DNA of 53,152 bases from Egibacteraceae bacterium (lineage in GTDB: Bacteria > Actinomycetota > Nitriliruptoria > Euzebyales > Egibacteraceae): assembly GCA_035540635.1 (NCBI GenBank), contig DATLGH010000030.1, positions 1-53,152 on the forward strand, in the 5' to 3' direction. Below are positions 17,192 through 26,450 of the stretch, piece by piece. The notes beneath the pieces are model-generated. The model was given only the letters and a program-made list of their open reading frames with translations. It made no database searches and had not been told where the DNA came from. The stretch's first letter is position 1, and each line of letters starts with the position of its first letter. Position numbers and translations under genes: made by a program.

Positions 17192-18051
17192 GCGCCGTCC
17201 GATCGCGGGGCACCCGCCCGGTGGCCTTCGTCCTCGGCCGGCCGGCCGGTCCCGGCTCGGTGCTGCCCGACGTGATCGCTCTGCTCGGCGAGCGTGGCAT
17301 CCCGGTGACCGTCGACGTCGTCGACGACCGCGTCCCGGCGCCCCTGCTCGCCCGCTGGGCCGACGCCGGGCTGCTCGTACCGCGGGGACTCGGCCTCCCG
17401 GTCCTCGAGGCGCTGCGCAGTCTCGCGGGGGTGCCGGCGTGCAACCCGGTGGCGGCCACGGCGGCGGCGCGCGACAAGGTCGAGGCACGCCGGCGGGTGC
17501 TCGCCGCCGGCGTGCCGATCCCCGAGGCCGCCGTCACGGGTCGCTGGGAGGCCGTGCGGGCCTTCGGTGCGCGGCGGGCGGTGGTCGTGAAGGCGGTGGC
17601 CGGCAGCCGCGGGCGGGGCATCCACCTGACCGACCGGCCCGGCGCGCTGCCCGCCGACCCGCCGTTCGCAGGGCCTTGGATCGCCGAGGAGCGCGTCCCC
17701 GCGGACGGGCTCGACCGCAAGCTCTACGTCATCGGCTCGGGCGTGTCCGGGGTGCTGCGCACCTGGCCACCCCGCACGCTGGGCGACAAGCTGGGCACCG
17801 CCTTCGAGCCCTCCGAGGTCGAGCACGCGGTCGCCCGCCGCGCCGCGGGCGCCGTCGGCCTGTCGCTCGCGGGGGTCGACGTCATCAACGGGCCCGAGGG
17901 GCCGGTCGTCGTCGACGTGAACGCCTTTCCCGGCTTCAAGGGCGTGCCCGACGCCGCCGCCCGCATCGCCGCCCACCTCGCCGACCAGCGGGGCGCGCCA
18001 GCCGTCGAGCCGGCGAGCACCGCCCGGGAGGTGACGGCATGCGCGTCGTGA
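17188..18051 (+). CDS. ATP-grasp enzyme 2 (RimK/ITPK-like)
   Basis: 287 residues, distinct from its neighbours but sharing the same motif set: CNPVAATAAARDKVEARRRVLAAGVPIP-type helix, VVVKAVAGSRGRGIHL (Lys and Gly loop), DRKLYVIGSGVSGVLR, GLSLAGVDVI and VVDVNAFPGFKGVPD. The last is strikingly like the DINAFPGYEGV of animal ITPK1. Activity could be phosphorylation of a polyol phosphate or ligation of an amino acid to a carboxylate. It ends 13 bases inside the dehydrogenase gene, so the genes are co-translated. Confidence 0.82.
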   Translation: MSAVRSRGTRPVAFVLGRPAGPGSVLPDVIALLGERGIPVTVDVVDDRVPAPLLARWADAGLLVPRGLGLPVLEALRSLAGVPACNPVAATAAARDKVEARRRVLAAGVPIPEAAVTGRWEAVRAFGARRAVVVKAVAGSRGRGIHLTDRPGALPADPPFAGPWIAEERVPADGLDRKLYVIGSGVSGVLRTWPPRTLGDKLGTAFEPSEVEHAVARRAAGAVGLSLAGVDVINGPEGPVVVDVNAFPGFKGVPDAAARIAAHLADQRGAPAVEPASTAREVTACAS

Positions 18052-19316
18052 TCGTCGGCACCGGCAAGATCGGCTGCGGCGCGCTCGCGCCGTTGTTCGC
18101 CGACGCGGGCTGGGACGTCGTGATGGCCGCCCGCACCCGCGCCGTCGCGCAGCGGATCCGCTCGTGCGGCGGTTGGCTCGTGCAGGTCACCGGCCCGCGG
18201 GGCGGAGGACCGCGCTGGGTGCCGGTCGCGGACGCCGTGGCGGTCGGCGACGACGCCTTCGGCGAGGCCGTGGCCGCCGCCGACCTCGTGTGCGTGTCGG
18301 TCGGGGTCGGCAACGTCGCCGCCACCGCCGCTCCGCTGGCGCGCGCCCTCGCCGGCCGTGTGCGCCCGGTCGACGTGTGGGTGGTCGAGAACGCCGACCA
18401 GGCACCCTCCCTGCGGACCGCACTCGCCGCCTGCGGCACCGCGCTGCCCCCCGTGGGGATTGCCGGGGTGGTCGCGAGCGTCGCGGTGGGGCGCGGGCGC
18501 TGGACGGCCACCGGTCCGGCGCCCTGTTTCGTCGGCGACGACGCCCGCACCCTGTGGGTGGACGGCACCGCGCTCGTGACGCCCCCGCCCACGCTGCCGG
18601 GCGTGCGCGCCACCCGCCACTACCGCGCCCGTCTCGTCGAGAAGCTCTACGTCTTCAACGCCGGGCACGCGGTCTGCGCCTACCTCGGGGCGCTGCGCGG
18701 GCACGAGACGGTGCCCGACGCGGTGAGCGACCCGCTGCTGCGCCCGATCATCGTCGGCTGCCTGCTCGAGGCGCGGCGTGCGGTGCTCGCCGCCCACCCC
18801 GAGCTCGTCGGCGAACCCGCCGCCGAGGGCGTCGGCCCCCACACCGCCGACGAGGTGCACGCGGTGGTCGGCGACGCGCTGCGCCGGTTCGCCGACCGCG
18901 AGCTCGCCGACCCGATCGAGCGGGTGGCGCGGGAGCCGATCCGCAAGCTCGGGGCCGACGACCGCCTCCTCGGCCCGGCCCGGCTCATCCGGGCGGCGAC
19001 GGGACGGGTGCCCGCGCACTTCGCGCTCGCCGTCGCCGGGGCGCTGCTCTACCCGTCCCCCGACGACGAGCAGGCCGTCGCGCTGCGGCGCATGCTGCGC
19101 CGCCAGGGGCTCGTCGCCACCCTCGGGCAGGTCTGCGGTCTCGCGCCCGACGACGAGCTGACCGCCGCCATCGAGGCGCGCTACCGGGGCTTCATCCTCA
19201 CCCCCGAGGGCACGATCTTCCCGCCCGTGCACACGACCGACGCGCTGCTCGCGCCGCGGCTGGCTGCCCCCGAGGCTGACCTCGCCGGAGCCCCGGGCAT
19301 GCGAGGGGCGTCATGA
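18039..19316 (+). CDS. Mannitol-1-phosphate 5-dehydrogenase-like NAD(P) enzyme
   Basis: 425 residues. N-terminal Rossmann motif VIVGTGKIGCGALAPLFADAGWDVV; C-terminal all-helical dehydrogenase domain with the MtlD-like signature RFADRELADPIERVAREPIRKLGADDRLLGPA, containing the Lys used in catalysis by this family, and EKLYVFNAGHAVCAYLG. Family reaction: sugar-phosphate/polyol-phosphate interconversion. There is no mannitol PTS gene nearby; instead it sits between ATP-grasp genes, so a different polyol phosphate is likely. GGGAGG ribosome binding site precedes the ATG by about 7 bases. Confidence 0.85.
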   Translation: MRVVIVGTGKIGCGALAPLFADAGWDVVMAARTRAVAQRIRSCGGWLVQVTGPRGGGPRWVPVADAVAVGDDAFGEAVAAADLVCVSVGVGNVAATAAPLARALAGRVRPVDVWVVENADQAPSLRTALAACGTALPPVGIAGVVASVAVGRGRWTATGPAPCFVGDDARTLWVDGTALVTPPPTLPGVRATRHYRARLVEKLYVFNAGHAVCAYLGALRGHETVPDAVSDPLLRPIIVGCLLEARRAVLAAHPELVGEPAAEGVGPHTADEVHAVVGDALRRFADRELADPIERVAREPIRKLGADDRLLGPARLIRAATGRVPAHFALAVAGALLYPSPDDEQAVALRRMLRRQGLVATLGQVCGLAPDDELTAAIEARYRGFILTPEGTIFPPVHTTDALLAPRLAAPEADLAGAPGMRGAS

Positions 19317-20119
19317 GGTCGCGCGTCTGCGCCGTCGTGGAGGCCGGGGGGGTGCCCGGCCGCAACCCCCTGCTCCCCCCGCTGGCCGCCATCCTCGCCG
19401 GCGCGGGGGTGGAGCTCGTGACCTGGGACCCGACCCCGGGGTTCTCGGCCACGGCGCCGGGCGCGCCGGAGGCCGACCTCTACCTCCTGAAGGGCGATCA
19501 CCCGGCGGTGGCGACCGCGGGTGGCTGCCTGGCCGACGCGGGGGCGCCCTGCCTGAACACGCTGGCGGCCACGTCGCTCGCGCGGGACAAGGCCCGGGCG
19601 CTGGCCCGGGCGTCGTCCGCGGGCGTGCCGGTCCCCGCCTCGACCGTCGTGGGGGACCCCGCGGCACTCGCGGCTGCGGTCGCGGCCGGCCAGCGGGTCG
19701 TCAAGCCGCTCACCGGCGCGCACGGCAGCGGCGTCGCCCGTGTGGGACCCGGCGACCCGCTGCCCACCGGCCCGGGCCCCTGGCTGGTGCAGGAGCCCGT
19801 CGAAGGCGACGGGTTCGACCGCAAGGTCTACGGGGTGGGAACGCGCACCGCCCTGCGGCGGATGCGCTTCTCCCCGGGCCGCGTCGACGGTGAGCGGCTG
19901 CCCTGCCCCGCCGACCCCAACCTCGAGCGTCACGCCGGCGCGGCGGCGGCGGCCTGCGGGCTCGTCTGCTGGGGGGCGGACTTCGTCGTCGGGCCCGACG
20001 GCCCGGTCCTCGTCGACCTCAACGCGTTCCCCGGCTACCGGGGCGTCCCCGAGGGCCCCGCCTGGGTCGCCGAGGCCGTCCTGTCCGCGCTGCGAGGCCG
20101 CGAGGAGCCGGCGGCATGA
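19313..20119 (+). CDS. ATP-grasp enzyme 3 (RimK/ITPK-like)
   Basis: 268 residues, third member of the set. Motifs: CLNTLAATSLARDKARALARASSAGVPVP-type helix, QRVVKPLTGAHGSGVARV, DRKVYGVGTRTALRRM, GLVCWGADFVV and VLVDLNAFPGYRGVPEG. Sequence between motifs differs enough from the other two that each probably does a different step. ATGA overlap with the dehydrogenase upstream and with the MFS gene downstream. Confidence 0.82.
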   Translation: MRSRVCAVVEAGGVPGRNPLLPPLAAILAGAGVELVTWDPTPGFSATAPGAPEADLYLLKGDHPAVATAGGCLADAGAPCLNTLAATSLARDKARALARASSAGVPVPASTVVGDPAALAAAVAAGQRVVKPLTGAHGSGVARVGPGDPLPTGPGPWLVQEPVEGDGFDRKVYGVGTRTALRRMRFSPGRVDGERLPCPADPNLERHAGAAAAACGLVCWGADFVVGPDGPVLVDLNAFPGYRGVPEGPAWVAEAVLSALRGREEPAA

Positions 20120-21795
20120 CCGGCAGCCCCGGCATCGCGCGCGGCCGCGTAGCGGGGCTGCGCGCGTGGGGGCGGAACGCGCCCGCGGTCAAGGCGGTCC
20201 TGCTCGAGGGCTTCTTCACGAGGCTCGGCTTCGGCATCGTCACCCTCTACCTGCCCCTCTACGCGCTCGAGCTCGGGATGAGCCTGACAGAGGTCGGCCT
20301 GCTCGTCGGCGCCAAGGCGCTCGTCGTCCCGGCCGTCAAACCGGTCATGGGCGTCGTCGTGGACCGGTTCGGGGCGCGGCGCGGCTACCTCGCCGCGGTC
20401 GGGCTGCGCTTCCTCGGCGCGCTCCTGCTGCTCGCCGCCGCCACGCCCGCAGCCCTCCTCGCGGTCCGCTTCGTGCAGGGCGCGGCCTCCGCCGCCCGCG
20501 ACCCCGCGTCCGTGACCGTGCTCGCCAAGCAGGCGCAGGCGCGGCTCGGCCGGACCTTCTCGGCCGCCATCGGTGCGAAGGACCTCGGCAACATCAGCGC
20601 CGGGGTCGTCGGCGGGACGGTCCTCGCCCTGTCCGGCGGGGACTTCGGGGTGCTGTGGGTGGCAGTGGCCGTCCTCGCGGCGGTGCCCGTCCTCGCCGTG
20701 TGGCGTTGGGTGCCGGCCGCCACGGCGGTCGACCAGCCCGCTCCCGCGGCGCCCGACGTCACCGAGGCCGCGGCCGAGCAGGGACGCGCGGCCGCCTCGG
20801 TGCTCCGCAGCCCCCACCTGCGTCGGATCGCCGCCCTCGGGATGTGCACCGGCCTGACCGCGCACCTGTTCCACGGCCTGTTCCAGGTGTACGCGTCGGA
20901 GGTGGCGGGCCTGTCGGCCGGGACGATCGGGGCGGTCTACTCGCTGTCCATCGTCACGCTGCTCGTCGTCGGTCCCGTCGCGGGCTGGGCCGCCGACCGC
21001 TTCGGCACCGGGCCCCTCGGCGGGGTACGCGGCCTCGCCAACGCCCTTTCGTCGATGATCTTCCTCGCCGCGCCGAGCCTCGGGGGCGTCGTGGCCGGGC
21101 GACTCGTGGACGACGCGGGCAAGGCGGCGTTCCGGCCGACGTGGGGAGCCCTCGTCGGGGGCGCCGCGCGCGAGGCCGGGCCGCGCGGCGGCCGGGTCGC
21201 CGCGGGACTCGACACCGCGTTGTCGGTCGGCGAGGCGCTCGGCCCGCTGCTCGCCGGGTTGCTGTGGGACACCTTCGGGGTGGCGGTGTTCCTCGTCGTG
21301 CGGGCGGTGCTCGGCGTCGGCACTGAGGTCGTCGTGGGGCGGCGCCTGCGTGGCAGCGCGCCGGCCGCCCCACACGCGGCCCACCACAGCCCCCCGCTCG
21401 GGACCGACGGGGGCTGGGCCGAGGGCGAGGACGCCGCCGCCGCGGTCGTCGACACGGCGGCCGAGCCGCGCGGGCGCGTCGAGCAGGCGCTGCGGGCCCG
21501 CAGGCCCGACGCGGTGCCCGAGGAGCTCGCTCGCGCGTGGGCGCGTGCGGGCCTCGACGTGCTCGGCTCGCTCGACGCGGCACGCAGCGGCGAGGCGGGC
21601 GTGCTGCCACCGCCGGTGCGGGCGCGCCTTGCGCTCGCGGCCGCGCTCGTGGGCGACCCGAGCCACATCCTCCTCACGGGGCCGCATGCCGAGGAGCTGC
21701 TGCCCGTGCTCGACCGCTACCCGGGAACGGTCGTCGCCGACGTGCCGGCGCGGACGGGGGCGCCGGAGCGACCCCCGGTCGCCCTGTCCAGCTGA
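20116..21795 (+). CDS. MFS transporter with long C-terminal extension
   Basis: 559 residues: about 12 helices (residues 30-410; motif [17 protein letters not shown]) followed by some 140 soluble residues. The extension starts with a Pro/His/Asp-rich linker and ends in an Ala/Leu-rich helical segment including [31 protein letters not shown] recognise no domain in it. Last gene of the ATP-grasp operon, so the likely role is export (or uptake) of the operon's product, with the extension possibly docking to the enzymes. Confidence 0.87.
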   Translation: MTGSPGIARGRVAGLRAWGRNAPAVKAVLLEGFFTRLGFGIVTLYLPLYALELGMSLTEVGLLVGAKALVVPAVKPVMGVVVDRFGARRGYLAAVGLRFLGALLLLAAATPAALLAVRFVQGAASAARDPASVTVLAKQAQARLGRTFSAAIGAKDLGNISAGVVGGTVLALSGGDFGVLWVAVAVLAAVPVLAVWRWVPAATAVDQPAPAAPDVTEAAAEQGRAAASVLRSPHLRRIAALGMCTGLTAHLFHGLFQVYASEVAGLSAGTIGAVYSLSIVTLLVVGPVAGWAADRFGTGPLGGVRGLANALSSMIFLAAPSLGGVVAGRLVDDAGKAAFRPTWGALVGGAAREAGPRGGRVAAGLDTALSVGEALGPLLAGLLWDTFGVAVFLVVRAVLGVGTEVVVGRRLRGSAPAAPHAAHHSPPLGTDGGWAEGEDAAAAVVDTAAEPRGRVEQALRARRPDAVPEELARAWARAGLDVLGSLDAARSGEAGVLPPPVRARLALAAALVGDPSHILLTGPHAEELLPVLDRYPGTVVADVPARTGAPERPPVALSS

Positions 21796-21829
21796 CCGTG
21801 GCGCCCGCCACCCCGCGGCCGGCCGCGCC

Positions 21830-21835
21830 TACACT
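21830..21835 (+). promoter_or_regulatory. Predicted -10 element of secA
   Basis: TACACT lies 37 bases before the secA start, giving a leader of about 30 bases. No clear -35 hexamer is visible at the expected distance. Confidence 0.45.
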
Positions 21836-21871
21836 GGCCGAAACGCGTGTTCCCTCGCGAGGGTGGTTCCT

Positions 21872-24712
21872 GTGGTTCTCCAGAAGATGCTCCGACTCGG
21901 TGAGGGTCGCCAGCTGAAGAGGCTCGAGCGGCTCGTCGCCCGCGTCAACGACCAAGAGGACAGCGTCGCGGCCCTGTCCGACGAGGACCTGCGGGGTCGC
22001 ACGGAGGAGTTCCGCGCACGCTTCGCCGACGGCGAGGCCCTCGACGACCTGCTGCCCGAGGCGTTCGCCACCGCCCGCGAGGCCGCGCGGCGGGTCCTCG
22101 GGCAGCGCGCCTTCGACGTGCAGGTGCTCGGCGGGACGGCGCTGCACCACGGCGACATCGCTGAGATGAAGACCGGTGAGGGCAAGACCCTGACCTCCAC
22201 CATGCCGGTGTACCTGAACGCCATCGAGGGCAGGGGCGTCCACGTCGTCACGGTCAACCCCTACCTCGCCGCCCGCGACGCGGACTGGATGGGGCGGGTG
22301 TACCGCTTCCTCGGCCTGTCCGTCGGCCTCGTGTACTCCCAGCAGCCTCGCGAGGAGAAGCGGGTCGCCTACGCCGCCGACGTCACCTACGGCACGAACA
22401 ACGAGTTCGGCTTCGACTTCCTGCGCGACCACATGGTCCTCACGAGCGCCGACAAGGTGCAGCGCGGGCACCGCTACTGCATCATCGACGAGGTCGACTC
22501 CATCCTCATCGACGAGGCCCGCACGCCGCTCATCATCTCCGGGCCCGCCGACCAGGCCACCGAGTGGTACACGGTGTTCGCCCGCCGCGTCGTACCCCGC
22601 CTGACCCGGGACGAGCACTACGAGGTCGACGAGGCGAAGCGCACCGTCGCCGTCACCGAGGAGGGGGTCACGAAGGTCGAGCAGCTGCTCGGCGTGGAGA
22701 ACCTCTACGAGAGCGTGAACACCCCGCTCATCCACCACCTGCAGAACGCCATCCGCGCCAAGGAGCTCTACCGGCGCGACGACGAGTACATCGTCGAGGA
22801 CGGCGAGGTCCACATCGTCGACGAGCACACGGGGCGCACCCTCTACGGCCGGCGCTACTCCGAGGGGCTGCACCAGGCGATCGAGGCCAAGGAGGGCGTG
22901 CGGGTCAAGGAGGAGAACCAGACCCTCGCGACGATCACGCTGCAGAACTACTACCGCGGCTACGACAAGCTCGCGGGCATGACCGGCACGGCCAAGACCG
23001 AGGAGAGCGAGTTCGCGCACATCTACGACACCGGGGTCGTCGAGGTGCCGACGAACCGTGACATCGTGCGCCTCGACCAGGCCGACCTCATCTACAAGAC
23101 CGAGGCCGCCAAGCTCGAGGCGGTCGTCGCCGACCTCCTGGAGCGCCAGGAGCGCGGTCAGCCGGTCCTCGTCGGCACCGCGTCGGTCGAGAAGTCCGAG
23201 AGGCTGTCGGGCATGCTCACCCGCCGGGGCGTGACGCACGAGGTCCTCAACGCGAAGAACCACTTCAAGGAAGCCGAGATCGTCGCCCAGGCCGGGCGCA
23301 TCGGTGCGGTCACCGTCGCAACGAACATGGCCGGGCGCGGTGTCGACATCATGCTCGGGGGCAACCCCGAGGCCCGCGCGGACGCCGACGCCCGCAAGCA
23401 GGTCGACCCCGAGCTCGACGCCGACGGCTTCCAGGGCGCCTACGCCGAGGCGCTGGAGCGCTACCGCGCCGAGTGCAAGGCCGAAGGGGACAAGGTCCGC
23501 GAGCTCGGCGGGCTGTACGTGCTGGGGACCGAGCGCCACGAGTCCCGGCGCATCGACAACCAGCTGCGCGGGCGGTCGGGCCGGCAGGGCGACCCGGGCG
23601 AGTCCCGGTTCTACCTGTCGCTCGAGGACGACCTCATGCGGCTGTTCAACGCGAGCGCGGTCGAGTCGATCATGACCCGTTTCAAGCTGCCGGAGGACAT
23701 GCCCATCGAGCACAAGATGGTGTCGCGGGCGGTTCAGCGGGCGCAGGGCCAGGTCGAGTCGCGCAACTTCGAGATCCGCAAGAACGTCCTCAAGTACGAC
23801 GACGTGATGAACAACCAGCGCAAGGTGATCTACGAGCAGCGCAACGTCGTCATGGAGGGCACCGACGAGCAGGTCGCCGAGTACGCCGAGGACTTCATCG
23901 AGGAGGCGGTACGCAACCTCTGCGCCCAGCACGCCGCCGAGGGGATCTACCCCGAGGAGTGGACGCTCGAGGACCTCTGGACGGCGCTCGAGCGCATCTA
24001 CCCCGTGTCGGTAGACCGGGAGAGCCTCGACCTCGACACCATCACCGCCGAGGAGCTCGCCGAGCTGCTCGTCACCGACGCCATGGAACGCTACGAGGAG
24101 CGTGAGGCCGACCTCGGCGCGGAAACCCTCCGTCACGTCGAGCGCCGCGTCATCCTGTCGGTCGTCGACCGCCTGTGGCGCGAGCACCTCTACGAGATGG
24201 ACCACCTGCGCGACGGCATCGGCCTGCGCGCGGTGGGCCAACGCGACCCGCTGCGCGAGTACGAGCGGGAGGCCTACTACGCCTTCAACGACATGATGGC
24301 GCAGATCAAGGAGCAGGCCGCCGGCTACTTCTTCAACCTGCCCGTGCAGAAGCCCGAGGAGCGCGAGGAGGCTGAGCGCGAGCGCCGCCGGCAGGCACAG
24401 GTCGCCCGCCCGGCGCTGCGCGACGACGCCCCGCGCCAGCCGGTGCAGCAGCTCTCCTACACGTCCTCGACGAGCGCTTCGTCGGCGCCCGCCGCGGGCG
24501 CGTCGTCCTACACCGTCAGCACCACCGGAGGCGGCAACGGTCAGGGCGGGGAGTCGCCGGCCCGCCCGGCCGGAGTCGGCGCCCCCGGCGCGGCGGCGGC
24601 GGCCGCGGCGGCGCAGCACGCCTCCGGGACGGTCACCCGCGACAAGGTCGGCCGCAACGAGCCGTGCCCGTGCGGCTCGGGGCAGAAGTACAAGAAGTGC
24701 CACGGGGCGTAG
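21872..24712 (+). CDS. secA: Preprotein translocase ATPase SecA
   Basis: 946 residues, normal for SecA. Drives Sec-dependent export with SecYEG. Seen: N-terminal [13 protein letters not shown], Walker [13 protein letters not shown]-type box [21 protein letters not shown], preprotein-crosslinking region, IRA2 motif [25 protein letters not shown], scaffold and wing domains, and a C-terminal SEC-C zinc motif [14 protein letters not shown] after a Ser/Ala/Gly linker. The start is GTG 21872, with GAGGG about 9 bases upstream; another GTG three codons earlier is possible. The zinc tail fits the housekeeping SecA1-type protein. Confidence 0.97.
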   Translation: MVLQKMLRLGEGRQLKRLERLVARVNDQEDSVAALSDEDLRGRTEEFRARFADGEALDDLLPEAFATAREAARRVLGQRAFDVQVLGGTALHHGDIAEMKTGEGKTLTSTMPVYLNAIEGRGVHVVTVNPYLAARDADWMGRVYRFLGLSVGLVYSQQPREEKRVAYAADVTYGTNNEFGFDFLRDHMVLTSADKVQRGHRYCIIDEVDSILIDEARTPLIISGPADQATEWYTVFARRVVPRLTRDEHYEVDEAKRTVAVTEEGVTKVEQLLGVENLYESVNTPLIHHLQNAIRAKELYRRDDEYIVEDGEVHIVDEHTGRTLYGRRYSEGLHQAIEAKEGVRVKEENQTLATITLQNYYRGYDKLAGMTGTAKTEESEFAHIYDTGVVEVPTNRDIVRLDQADLIYKTEAAKLEAVVADLLERQERGQPVLVGTASVEKSERLSGMLTRRGVTHEVLNAKNHFKEAEIVAQAGRIGAVTVATNMAGRGVDIMLGGNPEARADADARKQVDPELDADGFQGAYAEALERYRAECKAEGDKVRELGGLYVLGTERHESRRIDNQLRGRSGRQGDPGESRFYLSLEDDLMRLFNASAVESIMTRFKLPEDMPIEHKMVSRAVQRAQGQVESRNFEIRKNVLKYDDVMNNQRKVIYEQRNVVMEGTDEQVAEYAEDFIEEAVRNLCAQHAAEGIYPEEWTLEDLWTALERIYPVSVDRESLDLDTITAEELAELLVTDAMERYEEREADLGAETLRHVERRVILSVVDRLWREHLYEMDHLRDGIGLRAVGQRDPLREYEREAYYAFNDMMAQIKEQAAGYFFNLPVQKPEEREEAERERRRQAQVARPALRDDAPRQPVQQLSYTSSTSASSAPAAGASSYTVSTTGGGNGQGGESPARPAGVGAPGAAAAAAAAQHASGTVTRDKVGRNEPCPCGSGQKYKKCHGA

Positions 24713-24787
24713 CCCCCGACGCTGAAGCCGTCCCTACGGTCGGGTGGTCTCAGCGGATTGAAGGCGAGCAACGCCCGGCCGTGCGCA

Positions 24788-24800
24788 GGCGCTGAGCGCC
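24788..24800. terminator. Short hairpin between secA and the convergent regulator gene
   Basis: A 5-bp GC stem (GGCGC/GCGCC) with a 3-base loop lies in the 93-base gap between convergent stops. Weak evidence for a terminator; the gap holds nothing else that I recognise. Confidence 0.3.
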
Positions 24801-24805
24801 GCCAC

Positions 24806-26347
24806 TCACCGCAGGAGGCCGTGCTCCATCGCGAACAGCGCCGCGGCCGCGCGCGTCGACGCGCCGATCTTCGCGTAGATGTGCTGGACGTGGTGCTCGG
24901 CGGTGCGGCGGGAGACGACGAGGGCCTCGGCGACCTCGCGGTTCGACAGGCCGCCTGCAACGAGCCGCAGGACCTCCACCTCCCGGTCGGAAAGCCCCAG
25001 GGGCCAGGTACCGCGGCCGTGGGTGGGACGCTCGCCGGCGGCCTCGATGAGCGCACGGACGCACTCCGGGTCGAAGCGTCCGGCGCCGGCCGCCTCCTCG
25101 ACGGCCCGCGCGGCCTCCTCCGGCGGACGGGCCGGCCGGTGCGGGCGCTGCTGGGTCATAGCCTGGAAGGCGTCCGCAACGGCGAGCAAGCGAGCCCCCA
25201 CCGGGATCTCGCTGCCCGCCGCGCCGCGGTGGTACCCCGAGCCGTCGAGGCGTTCGTGGTGACGCCCGGCGATCCGGCCGAGGGGCTCGAGGGGCGCGCT
25301 GCGCGCAAGGATGCGCTCGCCCTGGTAGGCATGCAGGCGCACCTGTTCCCACTGCGTCGTGGTGAGGGCCCTCGGCCGCTCCCAGACGGCGTTGGGCACC
25401 GCCACGCGGCCGAGGTCGTGGAGCAGGGCCGCCCGGCGGAGACGCTCCGTGTCGCCCGAGCCCAGGCCGAGCCGCTCCGCCGCCCCCACGGCGAGCTCGG
25501 CCACCCCCGCCGAGTGGCCGAGCGTGAACGGGGTCTTCAGGTCGACCATGTCCCCGAACGCGGCGGCGACCGCGTCGAGATGCGCGGGGGGGACGCGACG
25601 CGGCGGCTCCGGCTCGGCCGCGGCGACCTCCTCCCACACGTCCACCTCGGCGAGGAGGCGCAGGAGGTCGGGGCCGACGCGCAGGAACGCCTCCGCCACC
25701 GCGGGGTCGAACCACCGCCCGGCACGCCGCCGCACCGTCGCGCACGCGAGCTCGGGCCCTCCGAGCCGGTCGAAGATCACCGCCTGCGTCGCCACGACGC
25801 TGAAGCGCGCGGGCAGGGCGATGTCGTCACCGGTGAGCCCGTGGGCGCCCTCCCTGCCGTCCCACGACTCCACGCTGTGGTAGAGCGCCTGCTGCACCCC
25901 CGCGCTGAGGCCGAGCCGCGCGGCGAGACGGGTACCCACCTCGCACACCGCGGTGAGGACGTCCCGGGTGCCCTCGGTGCCCGCCGCCACCAGGCGGGCG
26001 AGGTGACGGAGCCGGTGCACCCCCGTGCCCCTGCCCGCCAGCGCGAGCAGCGCGAGCGCCTCACGCGGGCTGCGCGGGTCTGTCCGTTCTGCCTGCGGGA
26101 GCGTGCTGAGGTCGTCGCCGAGCAGCAGCGTGGTCTCGTGCGCCGGCGCCGTGCAGCCGAGGTGCTGCAGCAGCGTGCTGTAGTAGACGTCGCGCACGTC
26201 CCGGTCGGGCAGGTCCATGCTGCGGGCGAGGTGCGTCGCGAGCACGCAGGCCCGCACCGCCTTCTCCGGCTCCTGACCCATGCCGAGGTCCGTCGCGACC
26301 GACAGGGCCGCGAGCAGGTCGGCCAACCGCACCTCGTCCGCCCCCAC
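24806..26347 (-). CDS. HD-GYP-type phosphohydrolase fused to a LuxR DNA-binding domain
   Basis: 513 residues. The N-terminal and middle parts are an HD-GYP-like region: HSAGVAELA, HDLGRVAVPNAVW, then HHERLDGSGYHRG where the usual GYP reads GYH, and ARLLAVADAFQAMT. The C-terminus is a LuxR/NarL helix-turn-helix (LSDREVEVLRLVAGGLSNREVAEAL, then RTAEHHVQHIYAKIG). HD-GYP domains cleave cyclic di-GMP or related dinucleotides, so this may tie second-messenger turnover to transcription. Start: GTG 26347 is preferred, since a GTG at 26446 would run into the ribosome binding site of the divergent MFS gene. Confidence 0.85.
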   Translation of the reverse strand: MGADEVRLADLLAALSVATDLGMGQEPEKAVRACVLATHLARSMDLPDRDVRDVYYSTLLQHLGCTAPAHETTLLLGDDLSTLPQAERTDPRSPREALALLALAGRGTGVHRLRHLARLVAAGTEGTRDVLTAVCEVGTRLAARLGLSAGVQQALYHSVESWDGREGAHGLTGDDIALPARFSVVATQAVIFDRLGGPELACATVRRRAGRWFDPAVAEAFLRVGPDLLRLLAEVDVWEEVAAAEPEPPRRVPPAHLDAVAAAFGDMVDLKTPFTLGHSAGVAELAVGAAERLGLGSGDTERLRRAALLHDLGRVAVPNAVWERPRALTTTQWEQVRLHAYQGERILARSAPLEPLGRIAGRHHERLDGSGYHRGAAGSEIPVGARLLAVADAFQAMTQQRPHRPARPPEEAARAVEEAAGAGRFDPECVRALIEAAGERPTHGRGTWPLGLSDREVEVLRLVAGGLSNREVAEALVVSRRTAEHHVQHIYAKIGASTRAAAALFAMEHGLLR

Positions 26348-26450
26348 AGAGCTGAGGATGACACAGGCCGCAATAGGTAGCCCTACCGATGCGCCGGCCC
26401 CCGTCTGCCGCCCACGCTGAGCACACCAGTCGACGCGAGGAGGCACGACG

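Noticed and set aside
21674-24703. 1009-codon open frame antisense to secA
   Set aside because: Shadow of a high-GC gene; composition is Val/Leu/Gly/Asp-biased with no domain.
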